The position numbers were made by a program, and so were the translations under genes. A stretch of 28,878 bases of DNA from a virus: positions 1 to 28,878 of IMG/VR virus record IMGVR_UViG_3300020182_001999, one strand, 5' to 3'. Numbering within the stretch: the stretch's first letter is position 1; each line of letters opens with the position of its first letter. Positions 1-8,016 of this stretch are shown here, one piece after another. The notes beneath the pieces were generated by a model. The model did not search any database, was not told the DNA's origin, and was given only the letters and a program-made list of their open reading frames with translations.

Positions 1-873
1 TATATAGATACTCTTGACGATGGTGATGCATTTAGAGTTCTTAGGGACACAGCACCTCAGACTGTAGTGAAGGCTCTAAAAAGGGCTATAAATGACATAC
101 GAGAGGTTTTCCCACTTGTATGGAAATCAGATACTAAGACAAAAATTCGTTTTAAATTCGATGAAAAGTTTTGGAAAAAACTGGGTACGTTTATACTTAC
201 TAGTCAATTTATAACAATAAAGGATATTTATAATACTGCAATAAAATCATCAGGACAAAGCGGTGGAGCAACTGCTTTGAAAACTGCACTAAACTTGGCG
301 ACTAGAAACGTTGCAGGTCAAGTATTATTCCCTATTATAAACGCGTCGTTTTGGGGGTTTATTGCACCGATTATGGATGGCATAAGAGATAAAATAAACA
401 ACAGTGATAGTGGTTTTTGGGACTATATGAAAGACTGGTTAGGTGATGGTGGTGAAATAGGTAAGAGTTGGACTGATTTTGATAGAGATTTAACTGAGGA
501 TTGGTTTGAAAACTTATCACGTTCTTATTCTAATACGTTTAAAAAAATGATTGAAAAAGAGGGTGCATTCGGTTTAGAATGGAAAGATTTAGTACCGTTT
601 GTTGGTTTTAGGAATATAACAACTCTTATGGAATTTTTATATAATTTAAACTGGACTTCTACAGAACCAACTAATATGACAAATCCAGCTGAAGTGGAGG
701 GATATAGAGATAATATAAATTCATTCAAAAATTGGTTAAAAGACAATGATATTGAGAAAAAAACAACATCAATACCTAAGAGACTTGATGACGGTGCTTA
801 CGAAGTTACACTAAAGGGTGACAACACACCAACATATTATATTTATGATAATAACACATTTAAACAAGACTAA
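1..873 (+). CDS. Unknown phage protein, 5' end outside the window
   Basis: The reading frame is open from base 1, so this is the C-terminal 290 residues of a longer protein. A GTG at 67 is in frame, but 22 sense codons precede it, so it is unlikely to be the true start. I recognise no family. The segment is mixed in character, with many aromatic residues and one hydrophobic stretch (LFPIINASFWGFIAPIMDGI, around base 330-390) that could be a membrane or membrane-active helix. The next gene starts one base after this stop codon, so the two are probably co-transcribed. Together with the next two genes it forms a + strand block of large uncharacterised proteins ending at the terminators near 2900. 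A virion or internal protein is plausible from context only. Confidence 0.75.
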   Translation, partial: YIDTLDDGDAFRVLRDTAPQTVVKALKRAINDIREVFPLVWKSDTKTKIRFKFDEKFWKKLGTFILTSQFITIKDIYNTAIKSSGQSGGATALKTALNLATRNVAGQVLFPIINASFWGFIAPIMDGIRDKINNSDSGFWDYMKDWLGDGGEIGKSWTDFDRDLTEDWFENLSRSYSNTFKKMIEKEGAFGLEWKDLVPFVGFRNITTLMEFLYNLNWTSTEPTNMTNPAEVEGYRDNINSFKNWLKDNDIEKKTTSIPKRLDDGAYEVTLKGDNTPTYYIYDNNTFKQD

Positions 874-874
874 A

Positions 875-2209
875 GTGAAGAATTTAATTACAGAAAGTGT
901 AGGTTGGGCAAACGAAACATCAGGAAGTGGTGCCCCAAGTGGTTCAGGATGGCAAGGACCAATGAAGAAGTCAGAAGTAGAAACTGAAATAGGAGGAACA
1001 TCTAATGAATCTGATTATGATTTATATCACGACTCAGCGGTGGGACGTGAAGGTTTTTACTACAGACCATCACCTAACCCAGGAGGAACACCGCCATCAC
1101 CTAACCCAGGAGGAACACCGCCATCACCACCCGCAAGACAAAAAAGTGGTAGAGAGTTAAAAAAAGAGAAATTAAATTTAGGTAAAAGCGGTGTAAGCTC
1201 AACTGTAAATCAACAATTTAGAGATGTGGTCGATTACTTGAAAGGTATACCTTGTGGAAGAGTTTGGCCTTTAATATTCGTTCAAAGAGAACCAAACAGT
1301 CAATACGAAGATGAGAGAATTGTCTTTTTTGCTGATTCACAAACAGGTAGAAAAAATATACCGTTACCGATAGAAGAAAGAGGTGGAAAATGGGGTTTTA
1401 TAGACCCGCCGAGTAGTGGTTCATGGCAAGAATTTTCAGATTCTAATTGGTGTACAAATAAAGTTAATGAAGGGTTAAAAGACGTATTAAAAGAAAATGA
1501 AATGGAAAATTCAATACCAGAAAAAATAGATGAAAAGTTAAAAGAATTTAATTTTTATACTGCAAATGACAAAGGAAAACAAAAAGTAGTTTTTACAGAT
1601 AAAGACCGTGAAGAAATAAATAAAGAATTTATGGATTTAATGAAAAAATATCCTGAAGATATTGCATTTATTAGGTCAGTAGTAGTCGCTAAAGGTGAAG
1701 ATAAAAAAACGGGAGAACCTGTCGTTAGATTGGGTTCTTACTATAATAATGCAAATATTGAACTTCCTTTTAATTCTCAGATGAATGGATTAGGTAAATT
1801 ATTGGACGGTGGTATAATATATTTTACCATTACTAATAATGAGGGTCCTGATTATAGAGATTTTAAGATAGTCGGTGGTGATAAGATACCTGAAGTTGAA
1901 TTTGGAGGGGGAGAAAAAGAGGAAATACAAAGAGATAGTTATATCAACACACATAATCAATCGATGAAAAAAGAACAACCTTTTGAAGAGGTTATGAAGG
2001 GTAAAGAAAAGAAAGGTTTACAGTCATTACTAAATGGGGAAGGTCTTACAAACGAATTTACGAAGTCTCAGAAGGAATTTTTAGAAAACTTAAAAAAAAA
2101 AGGTTTTAAACTTAAAAAACCTGAAAACTCAGATATTTATGAAAGAGTGAGAGTTAATAGTAAGGAATTCACAGAATCAATAAATGCGTGGAAACCCAAA
2201 GAAAAATGA
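875..2209 (+). CDS. Large unknown protein with capsid-targeting-like N-terminus
   Basis: About 444 residues from a GTG at 875, one base after the upstream stop. The frame is open further upstream (to 818), but that would overlap the previous gene by more than 50 bases. The GTG start gives an N-terminus MKNLITES, close in form to the T4 internal-protein targeting peptide (MK, short hydrophobic run, then I/L-x-E before a small residue), so cleavage after ITE by the phage's own gp21-like protease is possible. Residues around 65-85 are a Pro/Gly linker made of a duplicated SPNPGGTPP unit. The rest is a mixed alpha/beta sequence with no family I recognise. Its last bases overlap the next gene as ATGA, which suggests translational coupling. 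Packaging in the head is inferred, not shown. Confidence 0.8.
   Translation: MKNLITESVGWANETSGSGAPSGSGWQGPMKKSEVETEIGGTSNESDYDLYHDSAVGREGFYYRPSPNPGGTPPSPNPGGTPPSPPARQKSGRELKKEKLNLGKSGVSSTVNQQFRDVVDYLKGIPCGRVWPLIFVQREPNSQYEDERIVFFADSQTGRKNIPLPIEERGGKWGFIDPPSSGSWQEFSDSNWCTNKVNEGLKDVLKENEMENSIPEKIDEKLKEFNFYTANDKGKQKVVFTDKDREEINKEFMDLMKKYPEDIAFIRSVVVAKGEDKKTGEPVVRLGSYYNNANIELPFNSQMNGLGKLLDGGIIYFTITNNEGPDYRDFKIVGGDKIPEVEFGGGEKEEIQRDSYINTHNQSMKKEQPFEEVMKGKEKKGLQSLLNGEGLTNEFTKSQKEFLENLKKKGFKLKKPENSDIYERVRVNSKEFTESINAWKPKEK
1067..1128 (+). repeat. 27-bp tandem repeat encoding a Pro/Gly linker
   Basis: Two identical 27-bp units (1067-1093 and 1094-1120) plus the first bases of a third encode SPNPGGTPP twice. 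The repeat is in frame and sits between a Gly/Ser-rich N-terminal part and the main body of the protein, as expected of a flexible linker. It is a site where copy number could change by slippage. Confidence 0.9.
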
Positions 2210-2841
2210 GTCTAAAACACATAGTTAAAAAGAATCTAATAGAATTAGAAACTAAAAAACTTAATAGTCTTACTGAATCTAAAATTGTTAAAGGAAGATT
2301 AGGTATTATATCTGAGTCTGTTAACTTTAATTCTAAAATTCATACCACCAAATTCTTTAATAAATTATTTTTAGAGGCTAATCATTTGATAAAAATGGGT
2401 ATTAGTGAATCCGTAGTTAATGAAGATTTAATTATGACACTTAAAGGTATTATGGGTGATGATGGTTCTAAAGTTATAGACACGTTAAAAGATAAGTTAT
2501 TATTTTTTTTAGAGGGTAAACTTAATATTGATGGTTTTGAAAAGGATGTATTGTCTCAGACAATATCAGAAATTGAAGAAGAGGAATTTTCTAAAATATT
2601 TACGGATAAGAAGTTCTTACCGAGAAGTATCGCCGATGTATTCACAAGAGAATTTGAAGAAAAATACTTAGAAGGACTTACAGATACGACAAAAGAAATT
2701 GTGATGAAGCAAATTGATAACGATAGATTTAAAAGAGATATTGAAGATAAGTTTACAACGGCGTTGGAATCTTTATTGGATTCCATTGAGTCAAATATGG
2801 ACTCGAAATTGAGAGGCATTAGAGATAAGGTCTTCTCATAA
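2206..2841 (+). CDS. Unknown helical protein, possible processed head protein
   Basis: About 211 residues. The ATG at 2206 overlaps the upstream stop codon (ATGA) and is preferred over the in-frame GTG at 2188. The N-terminal 40 residues are Lys-rich and contain several I/L-x-E sites followed by Ser or Leu (SLTES, IISES, LIEL), the pattern cut by T4 gp21-type prohead proteases. The remainder looks mainly alpha-helical and charged, with little Cys or Trp. I recognise no family. It is the last gene of the left + strand block and is followed within 35 bases by a strong terminator. A head-internal role is inferred from the cleavage-like sites and neighbours. Confidence 0.78.
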   Translation: MSLKHIVKKNLIELETKKLNSLTESKIVKGRLGIISESVNFNSKIHTTKFFNKLFLEANHLIKMGISESVVNEDLIMTLKGIMGDDGSKVIDTLKDKLLFFLEGKLNIDGFEKDVLSQTISEIEEEEFSKIFTDKKFLPRSIADVFTREFEEKYLEGLTDTTKEIVMKQIDNDRFKRDIEDKFTTALESLLDSIESNMDSKLRGIRDKVFS

Positions 2842-2875
2842 ACTTTTAAAAAAAGGGGGTAAAATTAAATCTATG

Positions 2876-2905
2876 AAAAGGACTGGCGGTGTCAGTCCTT
2901 TTTTC
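2876..2905 (+). terminator. Rho-independent terminator
   Basis: A perfect 10-bp stem (2876-2885 with 2893-2902), a 7-base loop and a run of T residues. It ends the + strand block 1-2841. Confidence 0.9.
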
Positions 2906-2913
2906 TTATATAA

Positions 2914-2941
2914 AAAAAAGTGACCCGAAGGTCACTTTTTT
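2914..2941. terminator. Bidirectional terminator hairpin
   Basis: GTGACC (2920-2925), loop CGAA, GGTCAC (2930-2935), flanked by six A on the left and six T on the right, so it can work on both strands. It lies between the convergent genes ending at 2841 (+) and 2956 (-), and probably ends the long - strand gene. Confidence 0.85.
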
Positions 2942-2955
2942 ATTTAATCGATTGT

Positions 2956-5952
2956 TTACCTGAGAACGGTTATATAACCACTCGTATCCAAGACCTCCAA
3001 ATTCCATGCCACTGCCCTAATTGTGTAAGCGTAAACTCCGTCTTGTACGTAATGCCCACCATTATTAAAACTTCCATCCCATCTTCCATTAGGGTTATCG
3101 ATTTTAAAGACCACTTGACCCCATCTATTGAAAATAGATACTTCCCATGTGTTCCAACACTCTTCGTCGGTTATTACCCCCCAAGAATCGTTTAAACCGT
3201 CATTATTAGGACTAAATGCGTTAGGTGCAAATGCCTGACCGTCGAATTCATCACAAGGACTAGGAAAAACACAAGTACCATCTTCTATCGTCGCTTCAAA
3301 ATTATAATTTAATGCGTCCATGTTAGTACATCCAAACACATCATATTCACATGACCCATCATTTACATTTGCGAACATATTATAATTGTTAGCGTTTAAA
3401 TCGGTACACCCTAATATATCGTAAGTACAACTACCATCATCCACGTTAGCAAGTGAATTATAATTGTTAGCACTTTCATCAGTACACCCAAATACATCAT
3501 ATTCACAAGAACCGTCATCGACTGTAGCTAAGAGGTTATAATTATTTGCGGTTGAGTCTGTACAGCCGAAAACGTCATAAGTACAAGACCCATCGTCCAC
3601 GTTAGCTGTTGAGTTGTAGTTATTTGCTTCTTCATCTGTACAACCATAAATATCATACGTACATGTACCATCGTCTAAATTCGCATTGGGATTGTAATTA
3701 TTAGCGCTTTCATCGGTACATCCGAATATATCGTAAGTACAACTACCATCATCCACATTTGCGTCAGGATTATAGTTATTAGCAGTATCGTCGATACATC
3801 CCACAACATTGCAATTAATTCCGGAACCTCCGATTGTAAGGACAATCATATTATTACTAATATTATCATCTTCTCCGAAATTTTCCCATGAGTTAGGACT
3901 CTCACCATTTACGTCTAAAACGTGTATACTAACAACACCATATGAGTATATGGGGTTAGGCCACTCAATAGAGATATCACCGAATGAGTTTATTGTTGTA
4001 CCCATCGCATTAAAACAAATAGTGTCGTTTGTTTGTCCTAAGACTTGAACTTTAATACAGTATTCATTTATCGCGGGATTGGTTAGATTGTTTAGATGTA
4101 ACGTAGGAACCCAGTATGGGGTAAATCCGTCACAGTATTCGTTTATAGTTATACTATCTAATGATAAATCAACCATATATTCACAACTTCCATCATCCTC
4201 AGTTGCTAACGGATTATAATTTTCCGCTATTGGGTCTGTACATCCTAAAACAAGACATACATCGGGGTCACTTATATTATTTAAGTATAAGAACGTATTG
4301 TTATATGAATATTCATCAATCTCACCTTCAACATCATATACATTAATTGTTAGTTGAGTTATAAAATCAGGTACATTAATAGTCCATATTAACTGACCCC
4401 CACCAGGTTCAATCCAATCAGTACCGTTTAAATTACCATTTAAACAAGTATCAAGACCTAATTCAGGTACTTCTACACAATACACAAATAATGTGTCATT
4501 TGAATTAAAATTACCCGTATCAGGGTTAACTACTATTATACTAATTTCGTTAGAAACTATCCCGTCATCACACACTGCATTTACAAATGAAACATATCCA
4601 CCTGCGTCAGGAGTATATATTACTTCATCATCACAGTCGAATAGATTACTATAAAACTCCCAATAAGTGCTATCGCCATGATATTCATTACATAATTCTT
4701 CTCCCTCTGGAGTATCACAATATATACATGAGTCATCATTTTCGGTTGCTTGTTGATTATAATTACAAGCGATAGGGTCTTGACAACCGTATACAGGTGC
4801 AAAAGTACAAGTCCCGTCATCATACCCCGCATTACCATTAAAGTTTTCTGCTAAAGGGTCAGTACAACCAGGGTAAATAGGGGGTGGTGCATCACATACA
4901 TTAATAGAATTTAATTCCATTGATATGTCAGGATAAAACTGTGTTTGGTCCGCACATAATCCACACGTCTGGGCCCAACCACCATCAATTTCACCAATAA
5001 TCGCAGTTTCCGAATAGTTTATTTGCCATAATACAACTTCCAAACATGAAGTTAATGTATCAGACTCTAAGATACTTTGGAAACAATCATCATAAAATGT
5101 ATCGTCAGCAAACATATTATAATTTATTGTATCACCCGCGTAATACTCAGCAAATGATACAGGATTATCAAATGTCCATCCTAAATGATATTCAGATGCG
5201 GTACAACCCCATTCATAATCCCAACCAGGTACGTGTGCACCTATTTGAACCATATTTACATAATCCATTTGTCCCGACTGACCCACCGTATTTAAAGAAG
5301 TGCCACAGTTCCAATGTGATACTACTTCAATACTTACGTCATATGTTTCAGGGTCAAATCCAAGGAAATTAACATCACAATCACAAAACGCATCATTATT
5401 TACATCAGGACAATCAGTATTAAAAGGTCCGTAGTATGGTGTTCCGTCTGAGTTATATACCCAAGCGCCATCAGCTAACCCACAACTACCTAACCTAAGA
5501 TTAAATTGTGACCAAGCCCCATCAAAAGGGAAAGATAAACCATAATACGCCCATTCCATAGACTCTTCCCACGATAAATCATTTACTCCACCAGGACCTG
5601 GGTCTTCAGGAAACCATGAAGGGAGATTTGGAATGTCGAACCAAGGGGTTGTTATTGTCCTAGTCTGACCAGGAGGTAAGGGTCCAACATTGTTGTTTGA
5701 GGTATAATCTATGGTCCATATTGGTGCACTTGAATTAAGTGACCAATACATCTTAAGTACGTCCCCTTCCCATTCACTACCCGAATTGTTTGTAACGTCA
5801 AATTGAAACTTGACACCACTACCATTATCAGTGACGACTACAGAACCCTGTTCTATAAAAACGTCACATTGAGCCCTTAATACTACTGAAAACAAGAGCA
5901 TTAAAGGTATTAAAAGCACACGGCGTGCCTTATTAAAAAAAGTAAAATTCAT
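2956..5952 (-). CDS. Secreted repeat protein with T9SS type-B sorting domain
   Basis: 998 residues. Residues 1-27 are a signal peptide (Lys/Arg, a long Leu/Val core, then LRA before QC). Residues about 30-350 are an uncharacterised Asp/Trp-rich beta region. The middle holds CARDB-like beta segments and ten copies of a Cys-containing motif of the form GCTD-x-x-A-x-NYN ... DDGSC. Seven of these are in tandem just before the C-terminus. The last 101 residues (898-998) match the gliding-motility-associated type-B sorting domain (CHU_C/TIGR04131), with APNAFSPNNDGLND, FNRWGQVVF, WDG and a final beta strand. In Bacteroidetes such domains direct export through the type IX system to the cell surface. 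A TATTTATA motif lies 37 bases upstream of the ATG. The protein is probably made during infection and exported by the host machine. The substrate or partner is unknown, and adhesion is only a guess. Confidence 0.93.
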   Translation of the reverse strand: MNFTFFNKARRVLLIPLMLLFSVVLRAQCDVFIEQGSVVVTDNGSGVKFQFDVTNNSGSEWEGDVLKMYWSLNSSAPIWTIDYTSNNNVGPLPPGQTRTITTPWFDIPNLPSWFPEDPGPGGVNDLSWEESMEWAYYGLSFPFDGAWSQFNLRLGSCGLADGAWVYNSDGTPYYGPFNTDCPDVNNDAFCDCDVNFLGFDPETYDVSIEVVSHWNCGTSLNTVGQSGQMDYVNMVQIGAHVPGWDYEWGCTASEYHLGWTFDNPVSFAEYYAGDTINYNMFADDTFYDDCFQSILESDTLTSCLEVVLWQINYSETAIIGEIDGGWAQTCGLCADQTQFYPDISMELNSINVCDAPPPIYPGCTDPLAENFNGNAGYDDGTCTFAPVYGCQDPIACNYNQQATENDDSCIYCDTPEGEELCNEYHGDSTYWEFYSNLFDCDDEVIYTPDAGGYVSFVNAVCDDGIVSNEISIIVVNPDTGNFNSNDTLFVYCVEVPELGLDTCLNGNLNGTDWIEPGGGQLIWTINVPDFITQLTINVYDVEGEIDEYSYNNTFLYLNNISDPDVCLVLGCTDPIAENYNPLATEDDGSCEYMVDLSLDSITINEYCDGFTPYWVPTLHLNNLTNPAINEYCIKVQVLGQTNDTICFNAMGTTINSFGDISIEWPNPIYSYGVVSIHVLDVNGESPNSWENFGEDDNISNNMIVLTIGGSGINCNVVGCIDDTANNYNPDANVDDGSCTYDIFGCTDESANNYNPNANLDDGTCTYDIYGCTDEEANNYNSTANVDDGSCTYDVFGCTDSTANNYNLLATVDDGSCEYDVFGCTDESANNYNSLANVDDGSCTYDILGCTDLNANNYNMFANVNDGSCEYDVFGCTNMDALNYNFEATIEDGTCVFPSPCDEFDGQAFAPNAFSPNNDGLNDSWGVITDEECWNTWEVSIFNRWGQVVFKIDNPNGRWDGSFNNGGHYVQDGVYAYTIRAVAWNLEVLDTSGYITVLR
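3263..3804 (-). repeat. Seven tandem 78-bp coding repeats (26 residues)
   Basis: Seven consecutive units of about 26 residues, each with GC-T/I-D, A-x-NYN, and D-D/E-G-S/T-C. The copies differ from each other at the DNA level, so this is an old, diverged array under protein-level constraint. Two Cys per unit suggest a disulfide in each unit after export. Three more diverged copies lie earlier in the same protein. Confidence 0.9.
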
Positions 5953-5989
5953 TAATTTATAGGTTTACTTGTTTATGAAGAACTACACC

Positions 5990-5997
5990 TATAAATA
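5990..5997 (-). promoter_or_regulatory. TATTTATA motif upstream of the T9SS gene
   Basis: TATTTATA read on the - strand, 37 bases before the ATG at 5952. The same octamer precedes several virion genes in the window (8618, 15746, 25101, 26917, 27988). If it is a phage promoter element, this export gene is expressed with the virion genes. Confidence 0.45.
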
Positions 5998-6008
5998 GTT
6001 TATAACGG

Positions 6009-6506
6009 TCAATAAGTAGAAAATCCTTTCCTAAAATCGTCCCATATAACCTCAGCTTCTTCGTATAATAAGGAAGAAAATACAGAGGGTTCATGAGGTC
6101 TATTTATTAACTTAACACCCCACTCGTTAGGGGTTTTATTACCTTTTGTAACATTACATCTAGAACAACAAGTAACCAAATTTTTCCAAGTATTCTTACC
6201 TCCACGAGAACGAGGTATAATGTGGTCGATAGTTAGATTTTTTTTTGAACCGCAATATTGGCAGGTAGACTTATCTCTTTTAAAAATTCTTTTTCTATTA
6301 ACTTTTAATGAGGTTCTTCGATATCTAATATAATTTAATAACCTTATAATTACGGGACGAACAAATTTACCTATAGTGGTGACGATATCACGGTCTCCCT
6401 TTTTTACTATTTCTGCTTTACCTTTGTTCACCAATATAAACCCTCTATGTAAAGTTGTGATATTTAATGGTGAAAAATCAGAATTTAGTACAAGTACGTT
6501 ACTCAT
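6009..6506 (-). CDS. HNH endonuclease family protein
   Basis: 165 residues from ATG at 6506. The N-terminal half (VLVLNSDFSPLN ... KGKAEIV) is the usual front part of the widespread stand-alone HNH proteins of bacteria and phages. The HNH fold occupies about residues 75-125: CxxC at 82-85, DH at 94-95 (the general-base His), Asn at 109 and CxxC at 114-117 followed by N118. All expected catalytic and zinc-binding residues are present, so the protein should be an active metal-dependent nuclease. T4-like and cos phages use HNH proteins in homing, packaging or host-DNA attack, and nothing here distinguishes these. It lies directly upstream of the T9SS gene on the same strand, with 56 bases between them. 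Confidence 0.92.
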   Translation of the reverse strand: MSNVLVLNSDFSPLNITTLHRGFILVNKGKAEIVKKGDRDIVTTIGKFVRPVIIRLLNYIRYRRTSLKVNRKRIFKRDKSTCQYCGSKKNLTIDHIIPRSRGGKNTWKNLVTCCSRCNVTKGNKTPNEWGVKLINRPHEPSVFSSLLYEEAEVIWDDFRKGFSTY

Positions 6507-6548
6507 TATGTTTTTTTTTATAATATAAAATATAATAATTTATTAGTC

Positions 6549-6580
6549 AAAAAAAAACCCCCGATTTGTTCGGGGGTTTT
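6549..6580 (-). terminator. Rho-independent terminator of the 6598-6828 gene
   Basis: An 11-bp stem (6554-6564 with 6570-6580) around a 5-base loop, followed on the - strand by nine T. It separates the small membrane protein gene from the HNH gene. Confidence 0.9.
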
Positions 6581-6597
6581 AATTTTAAAGGTTTTTA

Positions 6598-6828
6598 TTA
6601 TTTGGCCTCGGCCTCCTTAACTATTTCGAATCTATCTTTGTTCCTAAAGAATCCAAAGACCGCTATTCCTAAACCTATTAGAACCTCGATAGCATTTATT
6701 ACTGAATCTAAATTCTCAGTTAATAAGTCTACCAAAGGTATCCATGTGTTCAAACCTGTTAGTACCAACAAAGTACCAATTGCGGTTAATCCGTGTCTAA
6801 TAAGACTTTTAATTTCTGCTGTTCCCAT
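6598..6828 (-). CDS. Small two-helix membrane protein, holin-like
   Basis: 76 residues. A short N-terminus (MGTAEIKSLIRHG) is followed by a hydrophobic helix of about 20 residues (LTAIGTLLVLTGLN), a short acidic linker, a second helix (VINAIEVLIGLGIAVFGFF) and a charged tail (RNKDRFEIVKEAEAK). Size and topology fit a class II holin or a holin-like inner-membrane protein. No endolysin gene is visible beside it, so lysis is only one possibility. It is bracketed by its own terminator (6549-6580) and the terminator of the DUF6011 gene, so it is a single-gene unit. A TATTTATT motif (6856-6863, - strand) lies 27 bases upstream. A second protein with similar layout is at 25858-26088. Confidence 0.75.
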   Translation of the reverse strand: MGTAEIKSLIRHGLTAIGTLLVLTGLNTWIPLVDLLTENLDSVINAIEVLIGLGIAVFGFFRNKDRFEIVKEAEAK

Positions 6829-6883
6829 ATTAAATATTTTTTTACAGTTTATTGTAATAAATATCTACAAATATATAAAAAAC

Positions 6884-6907
6884 AAAAAAGGGGGGTGTTA
6901 CCCCCCC
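6884..6907 (-). terminator. GC-rich terminator of the DUF6011 gene
   Basis: Six G/C pairs (6901-6906 region with 6890-6895) around TAACA, followed on the - strand by six T. It begins four bases after the stop codon at 6911. Confidence 0.88.
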
Positions 6908-6910
6908 TTC

Positions 6911-7498
6911 TCACATCTTCACCATCACTCCTCCCATACCATTCCACTTAACAATCGCCCTTTTAGGAATCCAAAACTCAAACTCACCAATCTCATCAAT
7001 TTTTCGAGACATATCCTTTTTATAATTCTCGATTGCGACAGTGTCGTAAGCGCTACGAGGATGAGCAACACCAACATACTTAGAACACACAGGACCGATA
7101 CCTGTCAACTTAGAAACATCATCAGTAAGGGTTTTAGCGCAACAACGACATACACCTCCGTTTTCTTTCGTCAACTTGCCTTTGACCCGAAGTGCTCGGT
7201 CAGTCATACCCGTAACCGCAGTTACATCGATAAGGATGGGGTGAAACTCAAGACCATACTCTTCTTTAATACCCAATGCAATCTTACGACCAATCTTGAT
7301 GGTATCACCAACCAAAGTGATATTCAAACGCTGTTGAGCCTGTTCATGACGACGAGCACCCTCGATAACACGAATAGCTGCTGCGGTTTGATTATCGGTC
7401 AGTGAGTTAAACTTATTAAGACCTCTTTTGAGTGAGTTCATAAAATTGTTGGTTCCGTTGTAGTTCTGCACTTCTTCGATTACTTGTTCTTGAGTCAT
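6911..7498 (-). CDS. DUF6011-type zinc-ribbon protein
   Basis: 195 residues from the ATG at 7498. An in-frame codon at 7531 would give 11 more residues but lies on the -7 element of the promoter, so it cannot be the start. Residues about 115-145 contain CRCCAKTLTDDVSKLTGIGP followed by VC, the Cys-x-x-Cys ... GIGPVC pattern of DUF6011 proteins, which are common in phages and mobile elements and may bind zinc. The region before it (DTIKIGRKIALGIKEEYGL ... VTGMTDRALRVKGKLT) is beta-rich. No enzymatic function is established. It has its own host-like promoter and terminator, unlike the operon-organised virion genes, which suggests host-polymerase expression early in infection. Confidence 0.85.
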   Translation of the reverse strand: MTQEQVIEEVQNYNGTNNFMNSLKRGLNKFNSLTDNQTAAAIRVIEGARRHEQAQQRLNITLVGDTIKIGRKIALGIKEEYGLEFHPILIDVTAVTGMTDRALRVKGKLTKENGGVCRCCAKTLTDDVSKLTGIGPVCSKYVGVAHPRSAYDTVAIENYKKDMSRKIDEIGEFEFWIPKRAIVKWNGMGGVMVKM

Positions 7499-7528
7499 AT
7501 TAATATTGTTTATGTGGTGATTGTGATA

Positions 7529-7561
7529 CAAATATAAGTCAAAAATCCCCTACTGCCAAAA
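7529..7561 (-). promoter_or_regulatory. Bacteroidetes-type promoter for the DUF6011 gene
   Basis: On the - strand TTTTGG, 19 bases, then TATATTTG (7536-7529), matching the Bacteroidetes primary sigma factor pattern TTTG-N19-TANNTTTG. The -33 element lies inside the loop of the tmRNA terminator. Confidence 0.75.
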
Positions 7562-7574
7562 CAATAGGGGATTT
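7543..7574 (-). terminator. Terminator of the tmRNA gene
   Basis: A perfect 10-bp stem AAATCCCCTA/TAGGGGATTT (7543-7552 with 7565-7574), a 12-base loop and a T run on the - strand. It starts six bases after the tmRNA 3' end. Confidence 0.88.
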
Positions 7575-7579
7575 ATTTG

Positions 7580-7966
7580 TGGAGGTGCTGGGGCTCGAAC
7601 CCAGGTCCCAAATATTTCAAATATAGAGTCCTACACGTTTAGTTCATTATTAATTCTTAATAATCCGAAATATTCAGTTGAATTTTAACATCCTCCACTG
7701 ACAATAGATGTATGACTCGATTTAGGGTTCAGTCATTTTTCCACCACTACAACGGACTTCTGTTCCAAGGTTAACGTCCTGACCGACCCGTGGTAAACGA
7801 TGCCTTAGGCAGCGTAAACCTCTTCAGTGCGGAGTAAACCGACAGCCTGAAGTTTTGCGAAAGTTTCGCCTGTTACAAATTGAAACCGTAGATTAAAGTG
7901 ATAGGTATCCTCTCACTACGTGCACTCTACACCTGACCATACCGGTCAAATCCATAAAACACCCCC
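7580..7966 (-). ncRNA. ssrA: tmRNA (trans-translation RNA)
   Basis: About 387 bases. The 5' end GGGGGTG (7966-7960) pairs over 7 bp with CACCTCC (7587-7581), and A7580 is the discriminator base. CCA is not encoded and must be added. The 3' T-arm is CTGGG-TTCGAGC-CCCAG, and the 5' part has the reduced D-loop ATGGATTTGACCGG. Between them lies an mRNA-like segment with an open frame (7870-7805) and long stems expected of pseudoknots. tmRNA frees stalled ribosomes and adds a C-terminal degradation tag. The gene has a host-like promoter upstream and its own terminator. Phage tmRNAs are known (for example in some mycobacteriophages) but are rare. The tag frame is longer than usual. Confidence 0.95.
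7805..7870 (-). other. tmRNA tag reading frame
   Basis: From GGC at 7870 to TAA at 7805: 21 sense codons. The peptide starts GETFAK, continues LQAVGLLRT and ends EEVYAA. Bacteroidetes tags usually start with GE and end in LAA or MAA after 9-10 residues. If the resume codon is instead GCA (7858), preceded by TTTC as in the E. coli context, the tag is AKLQAVG ... VYAA, 17 residues. Either way the tag is about twice the usual length and the end VYAA differs from ALAA. Confidence 0.75.
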
Positions 7967-7985
7967 ATATTTTCAAAGAACACTA

Positions 7986-8016
7986 CAAATATAAATATAA
8001 ATCTTAAACAATCAAA
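7986..8016 (-). promoter_or_regulatory. Bacteroidetes-type promoter for tmRNA
   Basis: On the - strand TTTG (8016-8013), 19 bases, TATATTTG (7993-7986), about 20 bases before the mature tmRNA 5' end. A TATTTATA octamer (7997-7990) overlaps the -7 element, so both promoter classes of this phage may act here. Confidence 0.75.

Noticed and set aside
818-874. Extended N-terminus of the 875 gene from an upstream ATG-like codon
   Set aside because: It would overlap the upstream gene by 56 bases. The GTG at 875 gives a targeting-like start and one-base spacing.
3263-3804. CRISPR-like regular repeats
   Set aside because: The 78-bp periodicity is in frame and encodes Cys-containing protein repeats. 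Repeats are diverged, with no spacers.
3809-5372. Several + strand open frames opposite the T9SS gene
   Set aside because: They overlap a complete, family-supported coding sequence, encode implausible His/Tyr/Ile-rich products and have no leader or coupling signals.
6566-7405. A 279-codon + strand open frame
   Set aside because: It runs through a terminator and antisense to two supported genes (membrane protein and DUF6011), and its product has no recognisable features.
7580-7630. A stand-alone tRNA at the T-arm-like sequence
   Set aside because: There is no anticodon arm nearby. The T-arm and acceptor pair with a 5' end 380 bases away, as in tmRNA.
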